A stretch of 64,000 nt of DNA from assembly GCA_029962745.1 (NCBI GenBank), contig CM057153.1, forward strand, positions 35,605,340 through 35,669,339, in the 5' to 3' direction. The notes under the pieces were generated by a model. It was given only the letters and a program-made list of their open reading frames with translations. It made no database searches and was not told the DNA's origin. Each line of letters opens with the position of its first letter. The stretch's first letter is position 1. This DNA comes from Echinometra lucunter (Eukaryota > Echinodermata > Echinoidea > Camarodonta > Echinometridae). Positions 12,373 through 24,442 of the stretch are shown piece by piece. Made by a program: the position numbers and the translations under genes.

Positions 12373-15300
12373 AACGTTGATTAACATCTAGCTAATAATT
12401 ATTCATCAATGTGCACTGTCCGTATACATGGTATAGATAGAGCAATGAAAGATTTTGATTTGCATGCAATACAGAACTAAAATCTGTGTGAAGGGATTTA
12501 ATCTTAGTAATCTATATAAATTACATCTGTACCACGAATGAAAGTTCTAGGTCGATTGTACTGTAAATTTCTAATTAACAAACAACTTAATGATATAAAG
12601 GAACTTTTTCGAGCAAGATTTGCAATAACAAAGCTCCTATCATGCATTTGTATTGTGAAGGATTGGCTCACTAATTTACTTCTGTGTTACCATAATAACA
12701 ATTAAAGTCCTCAACCAAGGCTTGCGCATGCAAACTCAAGCCAAAGGTTTTGCGATTCTTAAAAGTGTTCTTGCTTTTTAAAAATGTATAAGAAAAAATA
12801 TAAGAAAAAAAATGAAGGTTTTTTTTTTTTTCTTCGTCTTCTTTGGATTATAAAACCCCTAATTTCTGCTGTTGCGATGCATAAACTAGGCCTTGTCGAT
12901 AAGCATATTTCAGACGTAACCCCTACTTCATTGCAACGCATTCACTTATCCCAATTCACGTCAACATACGTAAGCAATCCACGATGTTGGACAGGGTCCT
13001 TGCTTTCTATCAAAGTGTTGTCATAGATCTTAAGCTGTACTCTGATTACAGTCTTACTCTAACATTTTAACTGAAATGTTCTTAACTTTATGAAACATCG
13101 ACGATAAACTAGTTTGCGATACTAATCGTTAAATACGACCTCAGTGATCTTTGATTCTAAACCGACGTCACTTCACTGATATTAATTTTAACGTGGGCAT
13201 GGTGGGTGTGTGCTTGTACGTGTCAGTGAAATCATGGGTTTGTGAAGAATACTAGAAAGCTTTCATTCCTGGCAATTTTGATATTATTGTCGTGTAGCTT
13301 TCTAAACGTAAAATCACTTTGAAAACATTATTCGTATGGATCTAAATGCAAATGTAAGCGAGGAACAGCTGAAAATATTTACAACTTTGGCAAATTTTGA
13401 AATGCTTGAAAAGCATCTGCCGTGCGGTGACAAAAGGAAGCAACTCTGTATGATGATTTTCCAAGTAAATGAAGAAATATGTCACTGTTTCAAGTGGAAA
13501 TCTGTGCAGCTGCTTCCTTTGTGATATGTATTTCGGAAAAGGGAGTGGGGGTCATGTGACCTTGATACAGAAAAGGTACCGCAAGATCAAGAAGTAAATT
13601 TTGATAAAACAAAAATCAGAGTTGCTTCCTTTTGTCATTGTACTGCAGCATGAATGTTTAACCAAAACAAGGCCAGCAACACTTCAATACTGTCACTGAG
13701 CAAAGGTGATTCTCCTTTCCTTTTTAAGCATTCAATGTTTGAATATCTGAAATCACCGTCATTTGCTCAGGGTATTTAGTTGAGGTTTTTAATTGTGAAT
13801 GGACCTTTAGACCGACGATCTTTGCTTCGAGCTTCATTTTGACAAACATGTAGGCCCTTGTTCTGCTAAAATCTAAACCCTTCCCTGAACCTATAGTGGA
13901 GTTTTAATGAAGCAAGTTATGACTGGAGTCGAAATATTCATATGAACGCCGGGTTAAATTTTATAAGTAAAATACTGACTCCTGGGTCCAGACTGGGGTT
14001 GGAGTGGATTCAATCATAATATTTACGTTGGGTTTAAAACTGGTTATGTTTTATCGTCAGCATGGTTGGGTTCAGAATAGAGTCCGGGGTTGAAGCTAAA
14101 AATTAGTTGGATGTGGGAATGCACTGCGAAGCAATAATTACCTGCGCATGTATTGCATAATATCAATATCAGGATGCATTCCCTACCCCCTCCCCCCTTT
14201 CCTTGCTCATGCATTGTCTATATTAATGATCTAAGCGAGTGAATAGGACTGGTGTTTGAATGGGTGTTGTAAATATTCATTCCTTTATGAACATCTGATC
14301 TCGAAAAAAAAAGTGTCATTAGAATGAGATTTCTCGTTTTGCCAAGTAAAAAGATAAAGGAAAGTGTAGAAAATTGTAATTCAATTTTCAGGGTAACAAC
14401 CTTTTTGTCGTCTTACGATTGTACATGTAATGACCTTGGTGGGGCGCGGCTAATTGGCCTACAATGATCTTCACACCTATTCAACAAACTCATTCATGCT
14501 TTTTTAATTTCTTTATCTCTCTCTCTCTCTCTCACTCTCTCTCCCTCTCTCTCTGTCTATCTCTCTCTTCCTATGTCTCTATACATGTATATGTCTCTCT
14601 GCCTCTTTCTCTTTCCTCCTCTCTTCATCAAATGTGTATTTACGCTTATATCGGATAATTTGTATCGTTATTCATATATAACAGTTTTGTTTTGGGTTTG
14701 TTATTGTTGTTTTTGTTGCTGTTGTTTTCCTTTTCGATCTAAAGATCTTGTCCCCTTTTGTTCATGCATTAACTGTGTCACCGCTAATATCTGATACGAC
14801 AAAGTAAGCAAACTTTGAAGCAAACATAATTTTACTGCATTTTAGAAATCCCGTTCGAAATCATAAAAAGATCTCAATTCGCGAAGTTGGTTCATACTTA
14901 AAGACGATGGTCGAAACAATCAATTCAAAATGGTCTGCCAAACTTAACAATCACTAAACTGTCAAAATATAATATGCCATAATCAAACAAATATTTCAAA
15001 AAATTAAGCGATGCAGTTTAAAGGACAGAAGCACTTTGCCTACGTTGACGAAATATACTGCAGTTCGCTTTCCTTCTTCTTTTTTTTTCTTTATAATTTT
15101 TATGTTTATTCGATTAACAGTGACATCTTATTTGGAGAGAGCGACGGATAAGAAGGAACATTCAGTTGAATTGGCTTCTTCATCTTCGGGGCATAAAATG
15201 CTCAGCAATACGAAAGATTTTCACCTGAAGTTTGCATTTTCTTTGCATGTTCTTTATTGTTATTTCCACATGAGATGATCTGAAAAGCTGGTGAAAACGC

Positions 15301-17235
15301 TCGTGTATCTTTACTTTAGTCTTGGAGGACACTGTGGCTACTTCGATTGAAGCAGGTGAAAAATGTATTCCTTCGCCCTCGTTCTGCTAGGGGTTCACTA
15401 TAGGGAGAGCAGTTATAATATTTTTTCACAACAACCTCGAATGGATCGAAAAAAGAAAATAGGAAGAAATTGTAAGAAGTAACAATTTATCATAGCAAAC
15501 AAACTGAGAAAAACGAGCGTGGATAAAAATAAGAATATTTATTTCGTTTTGATGTCTTGAAGCCCTTCGCAAAATATGTTTTGCTCTGAAATAAAATCAA
15601 AGAAATGTAAAACTAGTTCATCACCACCCATCCCGTCTGAAGGTCTGAGAGAAAAAAAGCTACAACTTGCAATGGGCCTACGGACTTAGCCGATGTATTT
15701 CTTTCCACCTTTTTCACTATCCCTTAATGTATAGGAAAATTCTGAACACACCGTAGAAACGAATTCGCACTACAAGCTGTTGAAGCTAGGGGATTGCAAA
15801 AGCCAGATAAATCAACTCTGATACATCAGTTTTGATCGGCGAATATGAATCTATGGCATACTAGTTCGTGACTCGGTATTCACTTTTACAATTTTAAAGA
15901 ATAGAAAATCGTAACTAAAAAGCACATATGATAAGAAGAAAATGTGGCTCTGGATTTTCTATAACAAAGATAATCAAATAATCTGAAACTTTTCGAGTAA
16001 AAAAAAAGAATCATATGAATGCAAGCAATCAACTTGAGTTATATGATACATGGATATGTAACAGAGAAAACAGTTGAGAAAATCAGGCCACGGTGGAGTA
16101 ATATTTAATCCCTCCGGCGAAATCGCCGAGATATCTAAGGGGAAGAGCAGTGAACAGAATTGAAAAGAATTTTGGGGTAACTTTTTTGTTACATGTACAA
16201 TAGAAGTTAAAAGTGTTCTGCAAATGAAAGACATGGTTTATATCTGTTTCAATCAAAGCAAGACAGAATTATATGTTTACAGAGATAGAAAGGAATAAAG
16301 AAATGATCACATGCACATCGCAGAAACCACTTTCACGATGATAGGAATAGGATTTAAGGTATCATGAGAATAGTTAATATGTTCAAAGTTGGATTCCTAA
16401 AGGTCCACTCCGTTTGCTTTTTCTGGCAGTCGCAGATTCAAAATACCATTCTGGGCTAATCATGATACTAAAAGGAACTCAAAACAATGGCCCTTAGTCG
16501 AGATTTAAACTCGGATCTCTCAACAAAATGAAGAACAGTTGTTGGGGTAGATACAAGAGTTAAACAGAGAGAATGAACACTGGAGGTGGAATGAATACGT
16601 ATTCATTTCTACCAAAACACAGCGTAGCGCAAGATAGGTACAGTATCAACACTACCGTGTTTTTGCGCTGCGTGGCGGCCGTATAGGGTTTCGTCACATG
16701 ACTGGATTATCTGGACCAATAAGGGCTCGACGAGGCTATAGAGTGTATACTATAATGTAGAAGCTTAAGTAAGTTGCGTAAGATGTGTCAGGTTTGAGGG
16801 TATGATTCTGTTGGTTTGCTTTTGATATCATTTTTAAGGGAAAGGTGATATTAATATGATATCATCAATTAATTTGGCCACATTCTATCCAAACAACCCT
16901 AGCTTGACGGGTAATGACAATTAGAATCATATTTAGCATGTTCCCCTTCCGTGTTTTTTTTTTTCTTCTGCACGTACAGAAAGAAAAAGAAACATTGAAT
17001 TATTGGTTAATGCAATAGCTGGACAACAAAGAACGAGTTCTTCTAGTATAATTTACTCCTTGTAGAATTAGCAATGGTGGTGTCTGTATGGCAAACCATT
17101 GCTCGTGCTCCATTAATCAATATTACCTGAAAATTATATTACCGGAGGGATTCGTTATTTTGATTTTTCTGGTCATCTCCGATGGTCATTAGGGGTCAGT
17201 TCAGGGCTAACAATATTTCTAGCTTAGTAAGCTAT
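12373..17235. other. Non-coding region
   Basis: A/T-rich unique sequence with a CT-rich tract at 14515-14632. No exon, RNA gene or mobile element recognised. Confidence 0.6.
14515..14632. repeat. CT-rich microsatellite
   Basis: Interrupted CT repeats including CTCTCTCTCTCTCTCACTCT. Confidence 0.93.
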
Positions 17236-17237
17236 GG

Positions 17238-17278
<41 letters not shown>

Positions 17279-17450
17279 TCCCTCTCTCTTTCTTTATGTC
17301 TTTCTCCCTCTCTCTTTCTTTATCTCTTTCTTTCTCTCCTTCTCTCTCTTTTCTTTCTCTCTCTCTCTCTCCCTCTTCTCCCTCTTCTCCTCTCTTTCCT
17401 CTCCCTCTCTTCTCCTCTTCATCTCTTTTCTCTTTTCTCTTATCTGCGTT
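17236..17450. repeat. CT-rich microsatellite block
   Basis: Pure (CT)n at 17242-17270, then mixed CTTT/CCT pyrimidines. Confidence 0.95.
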
Positions 17451-19941
17451 TCCCTATTCCCATTCCTTCAAATCAAGACGGCTCCTCTGTATCAATGGCG
17501 TTGGATAAACTCTTCTATAATGAGCAAGATCTGCGTTTGAGTTGCACCTGCATACCCGCAGGCCGTATCTCCGAAAATAAGATCTCACCCTCTTTAAATC
17601 TCTCCAAAACATGCGTGAACTGTAGACACGGGCAAAAGAAATGCGATTATATCAGGACCCTGGCGCGCATAATCTGGTTCCTCTGTTTTTAATGTGGAGA
17701 TGTTCAAAAAATGAAAGCAAAACCGACTTGTTCCAGAGTCAGATGTGACTTGGTGACTTGCTACAGGCTGAAATGGGTTTATCATATCATGTTGAACATT
17801 TGTAGAACTTAAATTACTTTTGATTTAGTAACCCTAAAATAATTTGGGTTACTGTGGCCAGCTTTTTCTTTTTTAAATTCATCCCAGCCCCAACTCGGGT
17901 CAATAACTTCTAAGATGTGAGATGTAAAAAGATTACTAAGTCATGCGATACGCGGCATTTACAGGACACTAGACTATGTGTTCCCTAACGATGATTTTGA
18001 GCTCTCAGTTTATGGAAACGATTTGGAAATATATATCTTTAACTGGAAGAAAGCTCATTCACTTCTTACTGACGTAATTTAAAGGTAATTGCTGAAACCA
18101 TAAAATGCAAATTCACATAATTTCCTAGATGTATGACGTCAATGAAACTATCCGTTTGCCCCCATTTTCTAATCGATTCAGGATTTACATGAACATACAT
18201 TCATACTTTCAAAAGCCTTATATGCGTATTTGCTGAATCACAAAATTACCCATTGTGAAATAAGAGAGAATATCGCGATTTCTTTAAATATTACAGACAT
18301 GTCCGAGAGAAGACGAGAAATAATCTGCAATATTGACAGAAAAAAAACCGGATGCTGTTCTTTTTTTTTTTTTTTTTTTTCATTCTGTTCCGGCTATGCC
18401 CCCCGATGTGTACTGCTGTCTACTTGGAGAGCACTAAGTAGGAAATTGAATTTTAAATGCTAATGTGGAAGTGATATACGCAGAGTGAGAGGAGAAAATT
18501 TATTTTCGAGCGTGTCAATTACTCTATTTTCAGTGTCGAAAATCTGTAATATAGTTAGCGCTCGGCGGAGAGTGTATAGAAGGCGAAAGCTGAGGCCATC
18601 CGACAATGGTTTTCTTTTTCCAAAAGAAAAGATAGTGTCTTATAACAAAAACAACCTACTCTACGTATAATTTGTATTTTAAACGTTAAAAAGTTTCGAA
18701 GATCTACAAATATGAATTTTTTGCATAAGATTCAAGTTTTGAAAATTCTATCTACCGCTATTCTTCTTGCTTTAAAAATTATTCAATATTCACTGCCGAA
18801 TTGCTTTGACATTTATACTATTTTTTACTGTGATGTCTTTCTTATATATCTTTCTGCTTTCCTGTAAGCCCGTAGAGCTTCTTCTTCTATAAACTCTAAT
18901 TTAGACTGTTCTAAGAATTTTATTCGTTCTCGTCTGACAAAGAGCAATACAATACAAAATTTTCCACTCCTGACCGGTATATAGAATTACCGTTTTGTTG
19001 AATATTCTGCAGATGTCTTTTGATATTGATTGATGTCTGGATATGTTTTATAAATAATTCCTACATCACTCTTCAATATCACGACAATAAGGCTTGTAAA
19101 AATAGGGGTCTGTAAATCCTTGAAATGAGTTTTCATCATATCGATTCCATTTCCAATATGTAGAGTGAGTCTAAATACTGAGGGGACAATTATATCACGA
19201 TGGCGGCACAGCTCTCAGTAGATGGGTGAGGGGGGTCATACCTTCTTCATTTCTCCCTTTACCTTCTCAATTAATTAATTAAATGAAAAAAATTATAAGA
19301 TAGGGAAAGCAAAGAGTGAGAGATGAGAAAAAAACTAAAGAGGAAAGAGAAGTTGGGGGAAAAAGATGCTGTGGCCACCCCGCCACACATAAACACACAC
19401 ACATACTACATCACGACTCAGTCGCTTAGCTTTCTCGCATTAAATTCATAAGACCTTTGCTTGCCAATTGCCCTCTAATAATGATCAAATCTTCACTGTT
19501 ATGAAATGAAATGTAATCTTACAGATTGGCTCATCGATAAGTTATCAGCATTTGTATTGCAAAAATAAAGAAACAGGAAGTTATTGTGTTCGCCCATGAT
19601 AGTAGATAAAACTCACCCTAGCTGAGTGACGGCCACCAAAGAAATTCAACGCCAAGTCAAGTCGAAACAAATCTAATAATTCGATGAGGTGTGGCACCAG
19701 TGCGCAGACAAGCAGAGAAAAATAATACTATCGGTGTAAGAAATATATCTACCTCATCCGCCTTAGGCAATTCTTTTAGAGAAAGAGATGTATTCCCAGA
19801 AATATCAGAATTGAGAATTGCAGTCGTAATATATAAGAGACGGGGTTTAGTCTGTGCATATGAAAAGATGCTGTTGAAGCATTGTCCATAATTTAAATGT
19901 ATCCACTAAAAGACTCACACCCTCAACCTTTGTCGTTCACG
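17451..19941. other. Non-coding region
   Basis: Unique sequence with T20 at about 18361-18380 and a CRE octamer at 18134-18141. No supported gene. Confidence 0.6.
18134..18141. promoter_or_regulatory. CRE octamer TGACGTCA
   Basis: Exact CRE in GTATGACGTCAATG context. Confidence 0.4.
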
Positions 19942-20279
19942 ATACAATGTGAGTTAAAACCAAGAAAGTTATATTTCAATTTCAGAAATCTTAGAATTTA
20001 AGTAAAATATATTTATTGCTTTGATACACTCTATAATGATAATAATCATGAAGATAATGTCGATACTGTCATTTGTAATTTGAAATGCTGCTCCCCTAAA
20101 TACGATACTGGATGAATATACAATGTGATTTAAACCAAGAAAGTGATATTTTAATTTCAGAAATTTTAGAATTTAAGTGAAATGTATTTATTGCTTTGAT
20201 GTGCAATAATGATAATGATCATGAAGGTACTGTCATCTGTAATTTGAAATGCTGCTCCCCTATATACGATATTGGATGA
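19942..20279. repeat. Tandem duplication, period about 176 bp
   Basis: Unit 1 19942-20117 and unit 2 20118-20279 share ATACAATGTGA(G/T)TTAAA, CCAAGAAAGT, TTTCAGAAAT(C/T)TTAGAA, TTATTGCTTTGAT and TTTGAAATGCTGCTCCCCTA in order. The second copy has about 14 bases deleted. A smaller CTTTAATGGC...TTTGATACATGTA duplication follows at about 20346-20411. Confidence 0.92.
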
Positions 20280-21027
20280 CTGACAGACACCTTTCAACAC
20301 TTAATTTAACTATTTAATTAATTTCTTCCGGAATATGCTAAATGCTCTTTAATGGCATAAACATTTGATACATGTATATGCACTTTAATGGCGTATACAT
20401 TTGATACATGTACAGTTTCTTTCTCTTCGTAGAAATATTCAATTTTACACAATACACATATGCAACATACACATACACCCAACGTGGCATATGCATAACT
20501 CACAGCAACTACTTAGCGTTAGGGTGTAATGCCACTAAGTGTTATTGTGTCGCATTTCTCATGAATTGTTTAACGTAATGCATTAACCATCTCCATCTTA
20601 AGTGAATAGTGAATTATAAAACCATTTCGCTTCGTATGTATAAGGACGGCGAGGGCGTGAATAATTATTAAGAGTTGAATTATAAATGTCTTTATAAAAC
20701 GTTTTAGCAGCACCAGCCACCAATTATTTTAAAAAATGAAGATGGCTGCGTCAGGTTTAATAAAGGTAAACTAATTTTTTCCCTCCCCTCTCTTTTATTC
20801 TATGTGTCGCTGATGACATGGCTGTTTGGAATTTCAATATGAACAGGTGAGTAACTTGAAATATTTTGTTTGGTCAAAAGTGTCGACAAATTTTAGGGGG
20901 TTTTTTTTCTCCTTACTAATAACCCGACTTATTAGGTTACCATAATGATTTAAATCCTTACTGTAATAGTAAGGATTTTTTTATGACACCGTTCTTAACT
21001 GTTATAAAGTTGTAGATTTATTTTTAG
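20280..21027. other. Non-coding region
   Basis: A/T-rich; a short ATG-open segment before a GT at about 20735-20765 is not supported as an exon. Confidence 0.55.
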
Positions 21028-21048
21028 TATCATCATCATCGTCATGGA

Positions 21049-21089
<41 letters not shown>

Positions 21090-21090
21090 C
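21028..21090. repeat. (ATC)n trinucleotide repeat
   Basis: ATC units, pure from about 21050 to 21088. Confidence 0.95.
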
Positions 21091-21110
21091 TATCACTGCC
21101 CTTTTAGACT

Positions 21111-21346
21111 GCACACTTAGAAAAATGGCGCTGATTAGAAAATTTTCTTGTCCACATTTTGATCCTTGAAAGGTTCCTCAAAGAAACATTAAGGGTTCTC
21201 TGAAGGGTTATAAAGGGGTCTTTAGAACCATTATTGGTTGGTTGTATCTTCTGGGGTTCTTGAAAATACAAAGAACCCTTTAAAGAACCCTTTTCTTTAG
21301 GGATCTTAATTAAAAGCTTCTAAATGGCACATTTTTCTAAGAGTGC
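21111..21346. mobile_element. MITE with about 20-bp terminal inverted repeats
   Basis: Left end GCACACTTAGAAAAATGGCG and right end GGCACATTTTTCTAAGAGTG are inverted repeats with few mismatches. The interior has inverted AAAGGGTTCT / AGAACCCTTT-like blocks. The layout is like the short TTCTTAAGAGTG-type DNA elements known from fish and marine invertebrates. No transposase. Confidence 0.75.
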
Positions 21347-21866
21347 GGGAAGAAATTGCTGTGGTAGGAAGACTATCGTGCATGACAATATTTCCGTTTC
21401 ATTAGTTAATTTGTATTTTTAGTTTGTGTTCCTATTCTTCCTTCCGGTTTTCAAATGATTTGACTATCCACCGGGCTTACTAAGCATATCTTGAACGACG
21501 TCGACATTTCGACACTGTACTGCAAATGCCTGATTATGTGTTGATCATGACGATGATGATGAAGATGGAAGGTGATGATAATGATTATGATGGCTCAATT
21601 TTTATGGCAGACATCTGCCTCTGTTGTGCGTTCACGTCGTTTGCTTCAAATTGTCTCACAAAAAAATGAACTTTATTGCTCAGTGTGCCATCTTTATCAA
21701 AGAAAGTGATATGTAATCGTTATATCCAGGTTAAAGTTTTATTGTTTTAATTTTCTTTTGTCTCGACATTTTGTGTTTGTGCGTTGAGGCTTAATCCCAT
21801 ATGGAAAGACCACTGAAGCGTATGCACAAAGTGTCCTTTCCCCGTCCATTTCCTCTCCCGAGATAC

Positions 21867-21880
21867 GTTGCCATGGAAAC
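21867..21880. promoter_or_regulatory. RFX X-box motif
   Basis: GTTGCCATGGAAAC matches the symmetric RFX X-box. It lies in a high-complexity stretch (about 21840-22030) that looks unlike the surrounding A/T-rich filler. Confidence 0.45.
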
Positions 21881-22142
21881 GGCACACATCATCCTCTCCC
21901 GTCTAAATTAGAGACAGAATTTGGACCTTAACAATGTGCTTATTAAAAACACACAGGAAACGTCCCAGGTCTGGAGATTCTCTTTTGGGGCAGGAGCTAT
22001 CAATTCTTTATTAAAAATGGATCTAGAATAAATAGAGCCATGCAACCATGTCTGTTTTAGTGCTCTAATGAATTTCTTTTCTTTATTTTTGAGATTTGAT
22101 TGAACAATTCTTGAAACATAAATTATTCAGTGCTAGCAGAGG

Positions 22143-22320
22143 ATAGGTGTAATGGTCTCTTAAATAAAACACAGGGCTGTGGATCAAAGGATACAGAACT
22201 TATGGGATTCGAATCCTTGCTACAGCATTAACGGTCTTTAACAAGGGAGATAGATATCTATATCTGCCACACCCGACCAAGGTGAAAATAACGGGGAGCG
22301 GTTATACAAAATGTTTTGAT
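22143..22320 (+). mobile_element. tRNA-derived SINE
   Basis: A-box-like TAGGTGTAATGGTCTC, B-box GGGATTCGAATCC, then CAGCATTAACGGTCTTTAAC and AAGG, a SINE post-head motif. Spacing between boxes (about 50 bp) is tRNA-like, but there is no good acceptor stem, so it is a SINE rather than a tRNA gene. Confidence 0.7.
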
Positions 22321-23598
22321 GCATGATCGCCTCATATCATGTTTGCAAGGTTACCGCCGAAACAAACAATACAATCAAAATCAGTAAAAATTTAAATATT
22401 TAACTACTTTTAAAATAATATATATAATTCATCTTTATTTCCGTTTTAAAAAATATCAAAGATGTTACATGGAGACAGCCAGGTCCTCTGCCAGAAGAGG
22501 AACGTTTCCCCCACAACTGACAAGAGGCAGGGTCACAAATTACAGTCACTAATACCGAAAATACGAAAAATGATTTTTAAAAAGGAACGATGAAGATAAC
22601 AATTAAGATCATGAAAACAGGGCCTGTGGTCCGTATTTCTACATCAAACAGTAATTATAATTGTAAATCAGGACCATTCGAAGAAACATACACATTCTTA
22701 AGAATCTTCAATAATAATTTCATGGCGGAGAGTAAATATTAATCTGTTACATGAAATTTTGAACAAAATGTCAGACAGTACTGAAGAATATTCATTTGAA
22801 GGGAATTGTAACATGTATGTACCAAAAGTAAAGGACGAAACGTCTCATTATTTGAATCATATTCACATCAAACAGTTAAATAAACTTCATATATCACTTT
22901 CAGATTTTCAATAGTAATGAGAATGTAATTAATGTTTGCCCTTATATACAACACAGCCGTTTAAGGTAGGTTTCTTTTAGTATCATAACTATTACATGTA
23001 TTATCAGATTATGTTTTTGAATGAATTTCAGGCACCAGCATTCTACTGCTAGAGAGGAGATATCAAACTGAATCTTCTCAATCCTTTTATCGATAACTAA
23101 TCTTATGTGATTGGCATCGTATACTTAAAACTCAATCAAGCATGTCCAGTTGTTTTCTTGACATGAAAGATAAGTTAAATTGGGTTCTCTAACCTCGGAT
23201 GTCCATACCATGATACTGCAACTCAAAATCCGATTAATGACTTTTTGATGTTTAACTATAGCTCTGCTATCATCATTTTTTCAGGCTATCCATAATGAAC
23301 TAGACCCTTGGCATATATGAGAATAGCGTCAGATGTTTATCAAAGGACAGTGCTGATTAACGAGCTAATTTCTTCGAAACCCTTACCGCAAATTGGCAAA
23401 ATACTCTTGCCCAGTAATGCGTAACAAAAATGGAAACCGGAGATCCTTCCCGCTAGATTATGGTTTATAACTATAGGGTCAATGACATTCTTTAATTTGA
23501 TATTCGCCTTGTATTAAGGGTAATCCTTTTTGGGAGTCCTTCTGCTATATTAGGAAATCTATGTTGTTCTTTCACGGAGTTATAGGGCAATGTCTTCT
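22321..23598. other. Non-coding unique sequence
   Basis: Nothing recognised. Confidence 0.55.
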
Positions 23599-23984
23599 AA
23601 AGGGCAGTCCGGGAAGAGATGAAGTTCATTTCAATAAAAAAGGGTGAATATTTCTGAATAAAACAGTGAATATTTGAGAAAAATCGGATGAAAAATAATT
23701 TATGAATTTTAAAAGTTATTTTTTAAATCTATTTTTGCAAAAAATTTCTTGAACATTCGATATGAATATTCAACGAATGAGTTGATGATATCATACCTTC
23801 ACTCTTCTCCGTATAATCTATACAACAAAATGCAAAAAAAAAATCTTTGTTTTTTCACTTAAACTGAAAACTCGGCCATCATGTCTACACATATTAGACT
23901 AAATACAATGTGGTAAGTATATACGTGGTAATAAGGACAACTTTAAAGTGAAATGAACTTTATCTCTTCTCGGACTTGTCCTTT
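23599..23984. mobile_element. Non-autonomous TIR element, 386 bp
   Basis: Left end AAAGGGCAGTCCGGGAAGAG (extending through ATGAAGTTCATTTC) and right end CTCTTCTCGGACTTGTCCTTT are inverted repeats of about 34 bp with few mismatches. The interior includes AATCGGATGAAAAATAA and GATGATATCATACCTTCACT motifs that I associate with a widespread marine invertebrate MITE family ending AAAGGACAAGTCC. No coding capacity. Confidence 0.8.
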
Positions 23985-24434
23985 AAAAAAGAAAACTTCT
24001 CTTTGCCCAATGCTGACGGTTAAAATAGGTATAAAGGGTATCAACTCTTTTTGTTTTTAAGTATATTCTTTATTCGAAATGCATCTTTAAAAACCACGTG
24101 TATGAATTGTAATTTACTGGATTTAGCAGTAGGTAATTTAGTCTTGGATAACAGTTTTGATTTCTCTATTTTAACTTTGAGCCAGTATTTCTTTTCCTCG
24201 TATCATTTTATCTGGAACATAGCCATAATTTCCTCGTTTGTAAAAGGGCGCTAACATTTGCTGATGTTATCATTATGGTGCCACAAGCAAGATGACATGA
24301 TAAAGTTCGACAAACTTTGGATTACTTACATCGATTGCCGGGAAAAGGGATCTTCTGACAGAGTTTGGTTCGTTGATTCAATTATAAGGTTTTCATTTAC
24401 ACCGACTGCAAAAATCAAATCCCGTTTCTAGTGA

Positions 24435-24442
24435 TGACGTCA
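24435..24442. promoter_or_regulatory. CRE octamer TGACGTCA
   Basis: Exact CRE in GTGATGACGTCATGG context. Confidence 0.4.

Noticed and set aside
11944..12391. Ser/Leu/Phe-rich frames of 120-130 codons
   Set aside because: Artefacts of CT microsatellites; the same applies at 14464, 17182, 37386, 51573 and 58491.
13336..13524. 62-codon frame with natural-looking composition
   Set aside because: No recognisable family, no splice partners, and length within chance for A/T-rich DNA.
15395..15408. TCACTATAGGGAGA, identical to the 3' part of the phage T7 promoter
   Set aside because: The upstream TAATACGAC half is absent and the context is ordinary genomic DNA; probably coincidence, though vector contamination could be checked.
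20735..20765. Short ATG frame MKMAASGLIK followed by GTAAAC, resembling a first coding exon
   Set aside because: Only ten codons with no partner exon or homology; does not fit the ELK N-terminus.
22143..22215. Possible tRNA gene (good B box, A-box-like motif)
   Set aside because: No proper acceptor or anticodon stem, and a SINE tail follows.
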